Origin: Adiantum capillus-veneris
Lineage: Eukaryota; Streptophyta; Polypodiopsida; Polypodiales; Pteridaceae
Direction: 5' to 3'
Length of the DNA stretch: 64,000 bases
Assembly (NCBI GenBank): GCA_014529385.2
Contig: CM043957.1
Coordinates: 67,849,503 to 67,913,502 of the forward strand
Shown: one piece after another, positions 10,282-21,769 of the stretch
Numbering within the stretch: the stretch's first letter is position 1
Layout of the letters: each line of letters starts with the position of its first letter
Program-made: the position numbers and the translations under genes
The notes under the pieces: generated by a model
The model's database searches: none
Told to the model about the DNA's origin: nothing
The model's input: the letters and a program-made list of their open reading frames with translations, nothing else

Positions 10282-11191
10282 TCCACTTACCAAATTATCT
10301 GATGCCTGTAAAGCAAAAGACGAGCAGCTGACAGAAGTTACGAATGAACTTCTTACGACATCTTTGTTAGCTCAAAAAATTCAGGTGCAATTAGATGTTG
10401 CCAATGCTTCTCTGCAGTATTCTGAATAGAGGATCAATGATCAGGCAATTTTCTAACAACAAATCAGAGAAAATCCAGTCGTGGCCTCGATGAAAGGAAC
10501 CGATGAAGTGTATAAGGCACTCGAGAAGAAAAACAAAGACCTTGAATTGGAATTAAAGCTAGAACAAGCACATCACATGGACCTGGCACTGATGCGGGTT
10601 CAGAGAGAGGAGGAGCTCCTAAAGGAGATAACAGAACTCAAGAGAATTAATCAACTCCTCAGAGATGGGAAACTAGACATGCAAGAAGAGGCAGGTACTT
10701 CAGAGCCGCTACAGATAGACATACCCTCAGTCTTGTTTGCTGAGTTTGAGACATAGTCCACAACAGAGCCGAGTGGTGATGAAGATTTTTAGATTAACAT
10801 CACGGATGAAGACACAGTGCCAATGGTCCAGCTGTCAAAAGCTGAAGAAGACGCACTGAAGGAGTAGATCACCCTAGAGGTGGATGAACAGTGGAAAACC
10901 GCAATGGATTGGGAGTTGAGAGTTTTACACTCTGTCAATGTCACTCCACTCACTCCCAATCAGATCATCATTGAATGGCACCAAGAATCCCTGCCATACC
11001 CTCTCATCAAAGTGGAGTTATTACAGGTTAAAGAAAGGCTGTACAAAGATATGCAAGAAGATGACGCAGATAAAGATCACCCAAAGTGGAGGTTAAGCTG
11101 GCTGTACAAGAATCCAAGATACCTGATTCTATTCACAAGAGCATCTGCAACCCTTCAAAGAGATCCAACCTCTGTCCTGTACCTAGAGTAA
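10262..11191 (+). pseudogene. Coiled-coil protein frame of Gypsy-1, middle part (shifted frame)
   Basis: After a frame change near 10262-10281 the coiled coil goes on (MEELGDPLTKLSDACKAKDE, then KALEKKNKDLELELKLEQ, then LLKEITELKRINQLLRDGK) in one frame to 11191. This frame is cut by TAG at 10427, 10754, 10790 and 10865 and by TAA at 10454, with no TGA. The last piece (10880-11191) is less charged and may be a folded C-terminal domain (WKTAMDWELRVLHSVN). Several stops fall at places where Gln would suit the heptads, which fits C-to-T change of CAG/CAA. Confidence 0.55.
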
Positions 11192-11431
11192 GGACATGGC
11201 AAGCGCATGAAGCACTGCAAAAGAAGAGGCCAACTTGGCTTAACTTCCCCAGGCTGCCAGCTCCAGAGAGAGGCCAAGCGATAGAGGAATACACGGTGAA
11301 AACCCTGTAACGGGTGCCATGTCTTTCTTCAAGAGTCTGCCAGATCTATCTTGTGCCATGTTATATAAAATTTGCAGAAGGTTACTCACATGCATTCAAG
11401 TTTTTAATGATCCTGAGCAAACAGGAGCCCC

Positions 11432-11833
11432 ATGCTATCATTTTTGGAAGGAAACAAAGGCTTATGCTATGACCTGAGTGGGAAACCTTCAGAAGAAGTC
11501 CTTTACGGATTCTATGCCAGATGTATGTTCTTGCCATCGAATAATATGCTGGCCTTTGAAGAAGCTTTCTACATTGGATTTTTCACCTCGAGAACGAAGA
11601 TATTTGCACCGGTGATCAGCAACCTAACATCCAGGTTTGTAGGCTACTCAGTGGTGGAACTGAAGAATAAAGTGCAATGCAATTTCTGCAAGTGCCCGAC
11701 AAAGAACGAAGAATCAGATACCAGAAGACACTGGACGCGCTTAAAGACCGTCTCGCCAGCCGTCAACCCAAAGACTATTTCAGCCCATAAGCTGTGTCAA
11801 GGGACGACACAGGCAAGGAGGGGGGAATGTTAG
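11432..11833 (+). pseudogene. C-terminal remnant next to the Gypsy-1 3' LTR
   Basis: An open stretch of 133 codons in the same frame as 10880-11191 but separated from it by several stops and a piece in another frame (11086-11310). It reads GFYARCMFLPSNNMLAFEEA and FIGFFTSRTKIFAPV-like hydrophobic segments and runs six bases into the LTR. Function not recognised. It could be the end of the coiled-coil protein or unrelated sequence. Confidence 0.35.
11815..11827 (+). promoter_or_regulatory. Gypsy-1 polypurine tract
   Basis: AAGGAGGGGGGAA lies directly before the LTR start TGTTAGC. This is the position and composition expected of the plus-strand DNA primer of LTR retrotransposons. Confidence 0.85.
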
Positions 11834-12748
11834 CAGCAAGCTAACACAGACATCATTTTTCGGAGTTTCTTTGTAAAACATTTATTATTTTGATAAATCA
11901 AGAATATTGTAACTCCTATTTTGTCGGATAAACTCTATAATTAATGAGCCGGGGATACAAGCTTCCAGATTGTATCAGCCAGTCATTACCCAGCTTTGGT
12001 AGAACTCCAGATTATTAGTTTTGACCACCCAAAAACCTTGGCTAAGGTATAAAAGCCAATTTTTGTAAGTTTTTTATAAGTTTTTTGGATAAGAAATACA
12101 CAGCGTGAGCTAACGTTGCTCACTTCTCTCCTTCTTGTGCTTCCTACTCCCTCTTCGGTTGTCACATTGCGATTGCGTTTATTGCATTGCAACCGCAGGT
12201 AAGAGCTCTACGCATTGACGTAAGCCATTCACAGTATTTCGTAACGTTTGGCATCGTCGACCCATGGTCTAATTTCATCATAACTAGGAATTTACACTTT
12301 TAAATCGAAAACTAAGCATAGGCAGGGTATTGGGGCATCATTGCTAACCATTTAGATGCATTCTGGGTCGAAAATGACTAGGTCAAAAATCCATTGCTGA
12401 TAATAATCGCGATTTTGGAACTTGACCTAAACTGGGGTTTGAGACCATGAGCATGTGTGCTTAGTTCTTATAAACTTGTCCTAGAAGTTCTATTACGTTT
12501 GGATATCATTTGATGCTGTAACGAATGTGATTTGCTTGCCGATGAGCGATTGGCTTTTGGTGATTTCAGTCACTTGAGTGTAGCTTGAGTTAGATGCAAG
12601 TTGTTAGTTGTTTTCTGAGAGATTGACAACCTCTTGTAGCCTATATGCACTAGTCGAGTCAGCTTCCTCCCATGGTTTGACAAATTAATCGTGGTTCTCG
12701 CTAATACTGCAATAAGATAGGATGGTGAGGTAAGACATGCGTCCCACA
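11828..12748 (+). repeat. Gypsy-1 3' LTR (921 bp)
   Basis: Begins TGTTAGC after the polypurine tract and ends GTCCCACA. A related copy in opposite orientation is at 44275-45185, where the primer site confirms the inner edge. The TATA-type box TATAAAAG is at 12048-12055. The first bases form a hairpin, TGTTAGC-AGCAA-GCTAACA. A 13-bp core of the leader palindrome (AATAATCGCGATT) occurs at 12402-12414. The 5' LTR is outside the window, so the insertion cannot be dated. Confidence 0.85.
12048..12055 (+). promoter_or_regulatory. TATA box of the Gypsy-1 LTR
   Basis: TATAAAAG inside the LTR, with the same box conserved at the matching place in the inverted copy (44964-44973). Likely U3/R promoter of the element. 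Confidence 0.6.
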
Positions 12749-13538
12749 CATTGTGGAGAGACATTCATCATGAGTCGACCACCCGAGAGAGAGAGAGATG
12801 CTAATAACAAAGCAGTCAAGAATAAGGATCAATAATTCAATACTTCACTAGTATGACATCACAATTCAATTTCACTTTGAATATAAAATGGAGCGAATGT
12901 GCAACAATTTTTTGTTATCTTTTATTTTTTATAAAATCGAGGGTGCATTCGATGCTAAAATTTTTCTCTTATATCTATAGCTACATATCTCATAAGCGCA
13001 TTTCAAGCACAAAATGATTATGCTTAGCTCTTAAATTTTGGCTACATATATTAACATCTAATACATATAAATCTAGGTATATATATACCAAAATAAGTGT
13101 CAATGTATACATCCCAATATACCATGAGTGTAGGTATATTATTGGTAGATACAATGATGATTCAGCAAAAGGGCTCGATATACGACCATCCATAACCGCA
13201 AGTAAAAAAAAGACTCAGTTCGTGGTCGATAAAGACTTAGGGGGGGCAAACATCATCAATAGTACTCCTACAAGGGTGATGATAGAGCCAATCATATCAT
13301 GAAGGTCTCGCTATTGGTTCTCAAGCACCCATTCCCATAGGAATGAGGTGCAGATGATGAATCCTCTATAGAGCATGTGCGTGCGATTGAATTCTTCCTA
13401 TTGGAAAACAATGAGGATGATTGAGGTGATGAGGACGATGGATTCAAGGAGCATGAACCACCCTTACCAACTTTTATGGCGCCATTTCTAAATATCCGAT
13501 TAACTTCAAGTTTGGATATGATTGACACTGGCTGGAAA
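12749..13538. other. Spacer with no recognisable gene
   Basis: Between the Gypsy-1 LTR and Lard-1. AT-rich with a short GA run at about 12785. Reading frames here are short and lack codon structure or domains. It is the left flank of the Lard-1 insertion and continues after 24464. Confidence 0.6.
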
Positions 13539-13543
13539 AAAAT
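13539..13543. repeat. Lard-1 target-site duplication, left
   Basis: AAAAT directly before the LTR, repeated at 24459-24463. Both lie against TG...CA LTR ends, as expected of integrase-made 5-bp duplications. Confidence 0.85.
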
Positions 13544-14024
13544 TGCTACAAAACGGAAGCCTGGCTGCCCTGCATAATATCTGAAATAGCACACTACAAA
13601 CCATAAAACAGACTAATTGACATACCTGGCAACCACATAGACGCATAATTGCGAGATACACAAACAGAGAGGGACAGACTGCGAGAGAGAGCAATAGAGC
13701 GCGTGCAGACGCACCTCCTAGAATGGAGTGCTACACCGGCACGGCGAGAGAGAAGAGAGGAGAGAAGAATACACAGACACTGGGTACAATCTCCCCCCAT
13801 GCAAGAGTGACCATTTCCCTCTTGCACGTATTTCATTTATACATTTCTTGAATGGTCAAATTGAGTACAAACTGGCCGGCCGGTCATAAATGGCCAAAAC
13901 TCATAAAAGAGCACTTGAATAACAAGATGTACAATATATATATTTCCATTTGCATAGGCCTAGCTCTGTCCAGTCTTTTCCACCTTTTAGCTGCAATGAA
14001 TAATAAAATGTCAATTCCATAACA
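13544..14024 (-). repeat. Lard-1 3' LTR
   Basis: Starts TGCTACAAAACGG and ends CCATAACA on the + strand. The element-sense sequence just before it (14025 onward, reverse complement ACGGAGAGGTG) is purine-rich and may be the polypurine tract. On the - strand a TATAAATG-type box lies before the AAATACGTGCAAGAGGGAAA block shared by all four LTRs of this family. Confidence 0.85.
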
Positions 14025-14479
14025 CACCTCTCCGTTAAAAAGCAACTGTCCTCAGTTGCGAAGATAAAAATCTGCAAACAATACTTGTCAAAAATAGTGG
14101 TTAGAAATCTGTATCGAAACTATCACATAGTAAAATAAAAATTTATAACATTGCTTATGCCTGCATCATCCACATACTACCTATTCTAGTGTCCCATACC
14201 ACTAGAATAAGCAGTATATGTCATACCCTAATGAATCAAGATATCATTGGTCACACTCATCATCATAATTAATTGTCATGAATCTCAAATCCAATTTCAT
14301 AAATACTGTCACAACAACCCACAAAAATTCAAGTCCAAATATCTGCCAACATAGATCTGTTTCAAATCCAAAATCCAAATATCCAAATCCAAAACCACTT
14401 TCATTATGTACCCGCGTAACAAAATCATACCAGTTACAATGGTGGCCAGCCACTGCAACATGATTTTGTAATTGGTGTT

Positions 14480-14670
14480 GCCTAAATTGGTGAATCTACA
14501 CCAATATGACGTGCTGCCTAAATCGGAGAATCTGCACTAATGCTGCCTAAATTGGCGAATCTGCATTTGCTATTGTTTAAAAATCATGAATTTGCAATTT
14601 ATCAATGTGCTGCATAAATCGGCGGATCTGCACCAAGATGAGTATCTACACAGTGCCGAAATTGGCGGAT
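14480..14670 (+). repeat. Short imperfect repeat in Lard-1 (AAATTGGCGAATCTGCA type)
   Basis: Variants of TGCCTAAATTGG followed by a GAATCTGCAC-type end occur near 14480, 14515, 14540, 14610 and 14655, spaced roughly 30-70 bp. Seen by eye; the unit is diverged and no function is evident. Confidence 0.5.
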
Positions 14671-15903
14671 TTGTGTGTCCGTGAACAATGGACTAGACAA
14701 GACATAAAGGAAAAAAATATTTACTATATTGTTGACATCACAGTGCAGTATATCAAAGCACTTACAAATTGTTGTGCACTATCCCAGATCACCGTAGCTC
14801 ACATGAGTAGCAGGAGGATTTGGAATGGGTGTCCTTGAGTATGCGTGTCGAGAGAGACGTGTTGACTCTTTGAATGGTATCAAGAAACACAGCTAGGAGT
14901 TTGGCACAATCTTGTATGACAGGGGCAATATAGTCAACTAGTAAGGAATAAGGTTTAGATGAGTATAGATATTTGGTTGATAACAAGGGAGAAGGGTATC
15001 ATAAAACTGGATAAAATATGATTAAGAGATTAGTACTGAAGCTATAAAAATGAGTTTGTAAAATAAAGTAAAGAGATGACTTATCTGACGTCCTCGTATT
15101 ATGGTCTGCATAGGTTTTTGTGGATCCTTAAATGAGTTAGAGAAATTTAACAAAAACAAATGAAGATCATGATAAAAATTATTTGATTAAGGTCAAGTAA
15201 GAGAGATACTTTAATTTCCTTAAAATTGTGGTAAACCAAATAAAGGTAATGGTGTTGAGCAGTGCTACTGTATAGCAACTAGTAAAATATAACAATGTGC
15301 CATTTGAACAGGAGAAAACCTAGAAAATCTTCAAAATTTTATAAGTGCAACCAATTGTAAGTCACCAATTAAGAATGCATGACATTTGATAATGTCAATC
15401 GATACAAGGAATTGCAGAAAGAGCATGCAATATAGTCTAGCCGAATTATATGAAGTTGCAAAAAGTGGTCACCGATTAAGCTGGCAGTAGGAGTATGAGC
15501 ATAGAACATTTTGTACCAGCTTGTGCTAATTAAAAACATTAACCAACTGAAAATAAAATGCTAACAACATTGCTATGTATCACAAAGGATTTAAAATACT
15601 GTGCTACATACCAGAAAAAAATCATGCAAATCATGCCATAAAAATCCATAGATTATAAATAAAATAAAATCTCTCCAAATAGTGTGATAAAATCCATTGA
15701 AGATATTAGAGTTAGATAAACCTAGGTATTATGATCACTTTATGAAGCTTGATTGTGGTCATCTCCAGCATATCATTTCGTAGTTGTGTTCCAAATACTT
15801 TCTGCCTTAATTAGTGTTGTTACCCACCGCAAATTTTGTACCATTCGTCAATATCTAGTCACATTGTAATTGTCGATGGGGCATATCGTCAATGTAATTC
15901 TGA

Positions 15904-15928
15904 GGGGGGGGGGGGGGGGGGGGGGGGG
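15904..15928 (+). repeat. Poly(G) run of 25
   Basis: An uninterrupted homopolymer in the Lard-1 interior. Its length may be affected by sequencing error. Confidence 0.9.
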
Positions 15929-16580
15929 ATACGAGTAGAGACTAGGGTATATAGACAAAGATAAAGCTACATCACATGTGTCATTGTCCGGTATACTATG
16001 AGATATGAAGCCACTTGCATTGTCTATTTAGTGAGTGAGACCACTCATTAGAGTTATGAGAGTCCTGAGGTTGTTTATGCTAGAGTGGGGCAACACGAGG
16101 AGAGACATTCACAGAGGGAGATGTTTGACTGTGTGAGAGTAGAGACTAGACATTTAGAATAATGAGATCAAACGGACAGAATTTGGGCGGATCTAATCCA
16201 ATTATATGGGTGAAAAATTAAAATGAAGTAAAGCGAAAGATGTAAAAACTAAGAGCTTAAAAACATCAGACTAAAATGGTCATCATCATGGTCAATGCTC
16301 GAGAATGCTCGACAATGGGCGTTGTCACAGAAAGTAGTACATCAGTCACTGAAGAGTGTCTTCAATGTCGATTTCTGCAGTAGTGGTACGGGGAGAGCAA
16401 GAAGAGGGAGAAAGGGAGAGCAAGGCGAGATGAAAGGGTACCTTACATGTCTTCAAAAGGTAAAATTACTTGTGATGCGAGTTGATACAATTCTTGTGGA
16501 TCTAAACCAATGCTTGGGTACAGAAGACAAATGAACGAAAGTGAAAAAATTAAAACTAAAAGTTGAAAAGCGTCAGACTG

Positions 16581-16585
16581 AAATT
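16581..16585. repeat. Copia target-site duplication, left
   Basis: AAATT, repeated exactly at 21765-21769 on the other side of the element. Confidence 0.9.
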
Positions 16586-16812
16586 TGTTACCATATACAT
16601 GTGGTAGTGATGTGTGTGAACACACTAGGACCGCCGGGGCATTTTTTCCCTCTTTAGGAGGTTTTTTCCCCCGTGCATGGTATATATGCCCATCACCCTA
16701 GGGCTATCTATCTTTCCATTGCACACCAAGTAATACACTCTCTATTGTGTGCCTTTAGCTTCCTTCGTCTTCTCCAAGCTGTGTTCGTTTCTCTGCAACC
16801 CTAATTCCAACA
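16586..16812 (+). repeat. Copia 5' LTR (227 bp)
   Basis: TGTTACCATATACATG at the start and CCAACA at the end. A TATATATG box is at 16681-16688. The matching 3' copy is at 21538-21764. Confidence 0.95.
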
Positions 16813-16814
16813 AT

Positions 16815-16826
16815 TGGTATCACAGC
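16815..16826 (+). promoter_or_regulatory. Copia primer binding site (tRNA-Met type)
   Basis: TGGTATCACAGC two bases after the LTR. It differs at one base from the standard TGGTATCAGAGC complementary to the 3' end of initiator tRNA-Met. Confidence 0.85.
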
Positions 16827-17175
16827 AGGTCACGTCCTCCCGGGCTTAGTCGCCAGCTGCTCCAGCACACGCCTGCTCACTTTCTTCGATTTCAGTGAGC
16901 TTTGGCGAGCGTTCGCAGGTCGACAAAAATTTTGGGAAAGCTCGAAGAGCTTAGGTCTGCTCAGAATTTTGATTTGGGCTCATTTCGGCTTCCGTTTCCA
17001 CTACAGGTAGTACTGCACAGGCTATTTCGTCATTTTGTGCAGAATTTCTTTCAGTGCCGTTTTCTGCATAACAGGTGCCTTATAGTCTTCTACGGTTTGT
17101 GCTATATAGCACAGGTTATTCCCACTCCGTTTCTCCTATTTTCAAGCAGTTTTCACATCAGGTGCAACATTTACC

Positions 17176-20100
17176 ATGGCTGACAACAACAACCCATATG
17201 TGTTCAAGATGTTTGCTGCTGAGGACAAGTTGGATGGGGACAACTACCCTATGTGGGCTTATATGATGCAACATGTTCTTGTGTCAAAAGGTGTCTGGAA
17301 TATTGTGCAAGGCATTGATGTACGTCCTGGTTCTGAGGATGTAGGGGATGTTGAGGATGTTGCAGGTCTTGCTGCAAGGATTGCAACTGTTAGAGTTGTT
17401 TTGCCTACGACAGAACAAGCTCGTTGGGATGTTAAGGATGCGTAGGCTCATGCATTGATTGCGTTGTCTGTGAAGCGCACCATTGTTCCTCACATCCGTT
17501 CTGCAAAATCTGCAAAACAGGCTTGGGATATTTTAGCAGGTCTTTATGCAAGCCGCAATGAGGCTAAAATTGCTTTGCTGCGTAAAGAGCTGGAGTCGAA
17601 GATTATGCATGAGGAAGATGATATGGACACTTTCCTTGCTAGTGTCAAGGATATAATTGAGCAGCTTATTTCTACAGGTGAAGTCATTTCAGATAGTTCC
17701 CTCGTGCAGACTGTTCTTGATGCCTTACCAGATTCCTACCAGACTTTTGCTAGTACTTGGAGACCGATGACCCAAGGAAATCCTGAAGTTGTCAAGTTTG
17801 ATGCATTATGTACATTGCTGTTGCAAGAGTCACTTTCTAGAAAAAACAGGACTAGGCAGCGTGCAGTTGAACAGGCTTTTATTGCTTCTCAAAGAAAGGG
17901 TGGTAACAGCAATGCAGCCAGTTCTTATGGTTCTGCTACGAGTGGCAAAACTTATGTTCCTAATGCTTCTGCTGGCAGCACTTCGTCTGGAAATTCTGGT
18001 GATAAGGGCAAAAAGAAGATGCGTTGCCATTATTGTAAAGCCAATGATCACTTGATCAAGTCGTGTCCTAAGTTGAAGGCCAAAGAGACTAAGAAGAAAG
18101 AGGGTGGTTCCACTGCAAATGCTGGTTCCGCTACAAATGCAGCCATTGTTGAGTCTTCTATGAAAGGAGACTGTGTTGCTGATGTTGATGCAGAATGGGC
18201 TTTTAGCGCAGAGTGCACTTACAATCTTGCTGTCCATGATGCATGCTTGTCAGTTGCTGCAGATTCACATGTGTGGTATTTCGACAGTCGTGCTACAAAG
18301 AACATTACCTCACATCGTGCATTGTTTACCTCTCTCGAGTCTGTCCCTCATGGGAATTCAGTCACTTGTGCCAACAATGCCTCTTATCTAATTCAGGGAG
18401 TTGGAAAGATTGTGCTCACTGTTGCTAATGGCAGTTCCTTCACACTTGTTGATGCACTTTATGTACCTGGGATCAAGAAGAATCTCTTGTCTGTATCCGC
18501 ACTTGCTAGACTTGGACTTGTAGTCAAATTTGTGGATGACAGATGTACAATTCATGATCTCAGTTTTGGTGATAAAATTGTTGCATCTGGCCTTTTGTGC
18601 CATGGGCTGTATAAGCTCACTTTGTATGACAAGTGTGGACAAAATTTTGCAAATGCTGTTGCCGATTCAAGGGCTATTTCAGATGCAAAACTTTGGCATG
18701 CACGTTTTGGTCATCTGAATTTTGCCAGTTTGCTGCGTTTGCAGAAATCTGATATGGTTGCTTCTTTGCTGCCTCTTGAAGCACCTGTCAAACATGTTTG
18801 TGAAGGCTGTATTTTGGGTAAGATGCAGCGTTCTATGTTTCCAAAGGATGGTTCAGTTCGGGCCACATGCAGGTTGCAGCTTGTGCATAGTGATGTTTGT
18901 GGGCCCATGCAAACTCCGTCCTCGGGCAATTACCTGTACTTCATGACTTTCATTGATGATTACTCCAGGCATGCATGGGTATTTCTGCTTAAAGCGAAGT
19001 CCGAAGTTTTTATGTGCTTGAAAAAATTTCTGGCTATGGCTGAAAATGTCTCGAAATGTACTATGGGCACCCTCCGTTCTAATCGAGGGGGGGAGCATAT
19101 GTCTCATGAATTTAATGCATTTCTGGCTAGTCGTGGGATAAAACACCAATGTACAATGCCTTATACGCCTCAGGAAAATGGTGTTGCTGAGAGGAAAAAC
19201 AGGTCACTGACGGAAATGGCACGATGTATGGTCAAAAGTCAAGCTTTACCGCATTCTTTTTGGCTTGAGGCCATCATGTGTGCCACTTATGTACTTAACA
19301 GGTGTCCTACGAAAGCTTTGTAGTCTATTACTCCATATGAAGCATGGCATGATAGAAAGCCTTCTATTGAGCACATGCGTGTTTTTGGCTGTTTGGCATA
19401 TGCTTTGGTGCCACAAGTGCAACGCAGAAAATTGGATGATAAGGCTGTCAAATGTATTTTTGTTGGTTATAGTGCTGAAAGCAAAGGTTACAGGTTGTAT
19501 CATCCGCAAACAAAATGTATTCTGGTTTCTCGGGATGTAGTGTTTGTGGAAGATTCTGTTCAGTCCTTGCTGTCATGTACTAGAGACAGTAATGTAAGCT
19601 CACAGGACATTTATGACACTTTGTTGCCTCTTTTTAGTGGTGGAAATACGAATGTAAGTTCCAATGAGGAAAATGTACATCCTATGGTGGTTTCTGAAAA
19701 TGTTTTAGATCAGTCTATTACTCATGCAGATGTACATGATGTACTTGATGAGGAAAGGGCTGAAAATGAGCAGGCTAGAGGTATGCCAAAATGGTTGGTG
19801 CACACTTTGCGTGATAGTAAATTGGATGCACCTTTGTCTAGTCGTACTCGTTCAGGCTCTCGCCATGCATCTTATGCATCAGATTGTTATGCTTTGGCTG
19901 TGTCTAGTTTACATGATGTTGAGGAGCCTCTGTCTTTTGATGAAGCACAGGATTCAGAAAATTGGATGGCTGCCATGCAATCAGAATATGATGCACTTAT
20001 AGAAAATGACACATGGACTTTATGTGATTTGTCTCCTGGCAAAAAGGCCATTGGTACGAAGTGGGTTAACAAGTTGAAACGCAAGCCGGATGGTGAGATC

Positions 20101-21462
20101 GATCGCCATAAGGCTCGACTTGTTGCAAAGGGTTATGCACAGCAAAAAGGCATAGATTATGAAGAAACTTTTGCTCCCACTTGTCGTATGACTATTGTGC
20201 GTTTTCTATGTGCATTGGAAGCTCATTTTGGTTGGGATGTACATCAATCAGACATTGTTACTGCTTTCTTGAATGGTGACATATTTGAGGAAGTTTATGT
20301 AACGCAGCCTCGTGGTTTTGTCATAAAAGGACAAGAGGACAAAGTGTGCAAATGTAACAAGGATTTGTATGGGTTGAAGCAATCTCCTCGTGGTTGGTAT
20401 GAGAAAGCTGACACTCATTTGGTCAAACAAGGCTTTCGTAACAGTCGAACAGAAAGCACATTGTATGTAAAGCGTGAGGGTGATGTACTTCTCATTGTGG
20501 TTCTTTATGTTGATGATTTGCTGATCACTGGACCAAATGAGAGACATATTGCTGAATTTAAGGCTGATTTGAATGCTACTTTCAAGATGAAAGATTTGGG
20601 GCTGTTGCATCATTACTTGGGTATACAAATTAAGCAGTGTGATGGTGGTATTGCCTTGTGTCAGAAAAGTTACATAGAGACATTGCTATGTAAGTTTGGA
20701 CTTGAGGATTGCAAACCTATTGCCACTCCCATGGAAACAGGTTTGAAATTGAGTCTAGATGATGCTGGCGATCCTGCTGATGTCACTCTTTACCAAACTG
20801 CTGTTGGATGCCTCATTTATGTATGCAACACGAGGCCAGATATTCAATTTGCAGTCTCACAGGTCAGCAGATTTATGCATAGCCCAGGGTCTAAGCATTG
20901 GTAGGCTGTCAAGAGGATTTTCCGCTACCTTAGTAGCACTTTACATCTTGGCTTGTTTTATCCCAAGGGGGGATTATTGCCGCCAGACTTACATGCTTTT
21001 TCGGACTCAGATTGGGCTGGTTGTTTTGACACGCGAGTGTCCACAAGTGGTTTTTGTTTCATGCTTGGCAGCTCATGTATATCATGGTTGAGCAAGAAGC
21101 AACCTAGTGTGGCCACTTCGAGTTGTGAGGTTGAGTAAAGGGCAGTCTTCACAGGTACGATTGAGTGTGTATGGCTCAGACGCCTTATGGCTGATTTGGG
21201 TGTTGGACAGGACACTGCCAACACTATCTACACTGACAGTCAGAGCGCATTGGCAGTTGCGAGGAACCCAGTTTTTCATGCTCGCACAAAGCACATTGAG
21301 GTGCATTACCACTATGCCAGGGAGAGGCTCTCAGTAGGAGAGATCAGCTTGGCTTATTTGCCAACACAGGACAACCTTGCAGATATTTTCACAAAGCCAT
21401 TGTCTCGTGAGAAGCTTGAAGCTTTCCGCAAAGCTTTGGGCTTACTCCCCTTTGTGGACTGA
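17176..21462 (+). pseudogene. Copia Gag-Pol polyprotein, four in-frame stops
   Basis: One frame of about 1428 codons from ATG 17176 (MADNNNPYVFKMF) to TGA 21460. Order: Gag (LDGDNYPMWAYMMQ); zinc knuckle CHYCKANDHLIKSC at 18025-18066; protease, where D-S-R replaces D-S-G at 18283-18291; GAG-pre-integrase zinc motif (LWHARFGHLN ... CEGC); integrase core with HSDVCGP, LRSNRGGE (Asn for the catalytic Asp at 19081) and NGVAERKNR; RT with LYVDDLL near 20507; RNase H with SDSDWAG and YTDSQSA. Stops: TAG 17443, TAG 19321, TAG 20902, TAA 21136. No frameshift was needed to read it through. Confidence 0.95.
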
Positions 21463-21527
21463 TCCTGTCCTCAGGGCATGGCACTTCCCTTTACTCATGT
21501 GCCAGCTCTTGTTCACCGCATCACTCC

Positions 21528-21537
21528 AGGGGGGATT
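21528..21537 (+). promoter_or_regulatory. Copia polypurine tract
   Basis: AGGGGGGATT directly before the 3' LTR. Confidence 0.85.
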
Positions 21538-21764
21538 TGTTACCATATACATGTGGTAGTGATGTGTGTGAACACACTAGGACCGCCGGGGCATTTTTTC
21601 CCTCTTTAGGAGGTTTTTTTCCCTGTGCATGGTATATACGCCCATCACTCTAGGGCTATCTATCTTTCCATTGCACACCAAGTAATACACTCTCTAGTGT
21701 GTGGCTTTAGCTTCCTTCGTCTTCTTCAAGCTGTGTCTGTTTCTCTGCCACCCTAATTCCAACA
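21538..21764 (+). repeat. Copia 3' LTR (227 bp)
   Basis: Same length and ends as the 5' LTR. The mismatches are substitutions, mostly transitions. Confidence 0.95.
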
Positions 21765-21769
21765 AAATT
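21765..21769. repeat. Copia target-site duplication, right
   Basis: AAATT, identical to 16581-16585. Confidence 0.9.

Larger units (their letters stand above)
1..12748 (+). mobile_element. Gypsy-1: 3' part of a decayed Ty3/gypsy (Athila/Tat-like) LTR retrotransposon
   Basis: The window opens inside the element, so its 5' LTR, primer site and gag lie outside. Visible in order are protease, RT with YMDD, RNase H, integrase, a GPF-type tail, a second protease-like domain, a long non-coding stretch, a large coiled-coil reading frame, a polypurine tract and a 3' LTR. The extra reading frame between pol and the 3' LTR, and the tRNA-Asp-like primer site in the related Gypsy-2, fit the Athila/Tat branch; that placement is inference. 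Many stops and frameshifts make it a dead copy. Confidence 0.85.
14025..16220 (-). other. Lard-1 internal region, left part, non-coding
   Basis: No protein domain seen in any frame. Around 14480-14670 a short imperfect unit recurs (CTGCCTAAATTGG-type followed by GAATCTGCA, about 4-6 times on the + strand). A run of 25 G residues lies at 15904-15928. Otherwise AT-rich and unremarkable. Confidence 0.6.
16586..21764 (+). mobile_element. Complete Ty1/copia retrotransposon, coding region dead
   Basis: 5179 bp, bounded by two 227-bp LTRs differing at about 10 positions by eye, with AAATT duplications on both sides. It has a primer site, a polypurine tract and a single long frame encoding Gag, protease, integrase, RT and RNase H in copia order. 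Four in-frame stops and two changed catalytic residues show it cannot move on its own. It inserted into a repeat unit of Lard-1, so it is younger than Lard-1. Confidence 0.95.

Noticed and set aside
14244-14453. Aromatic-rich open frame GFGFGYLDFGFE on the - strand
   Set aside because: It comes from a short CCAAATCCAAA-type simple repeat on the + strand and has no support as a gene.
17443-21138. In-frame TAG codons as evidence of a reassigned stop code or programmed read-through
   Set aside because: The TAA at 21136 falls where Tyr is usual rather than Gln, catalytic residues are also lost, and other relics here carry TGA stops and frameshifts. Decay explains all of it.
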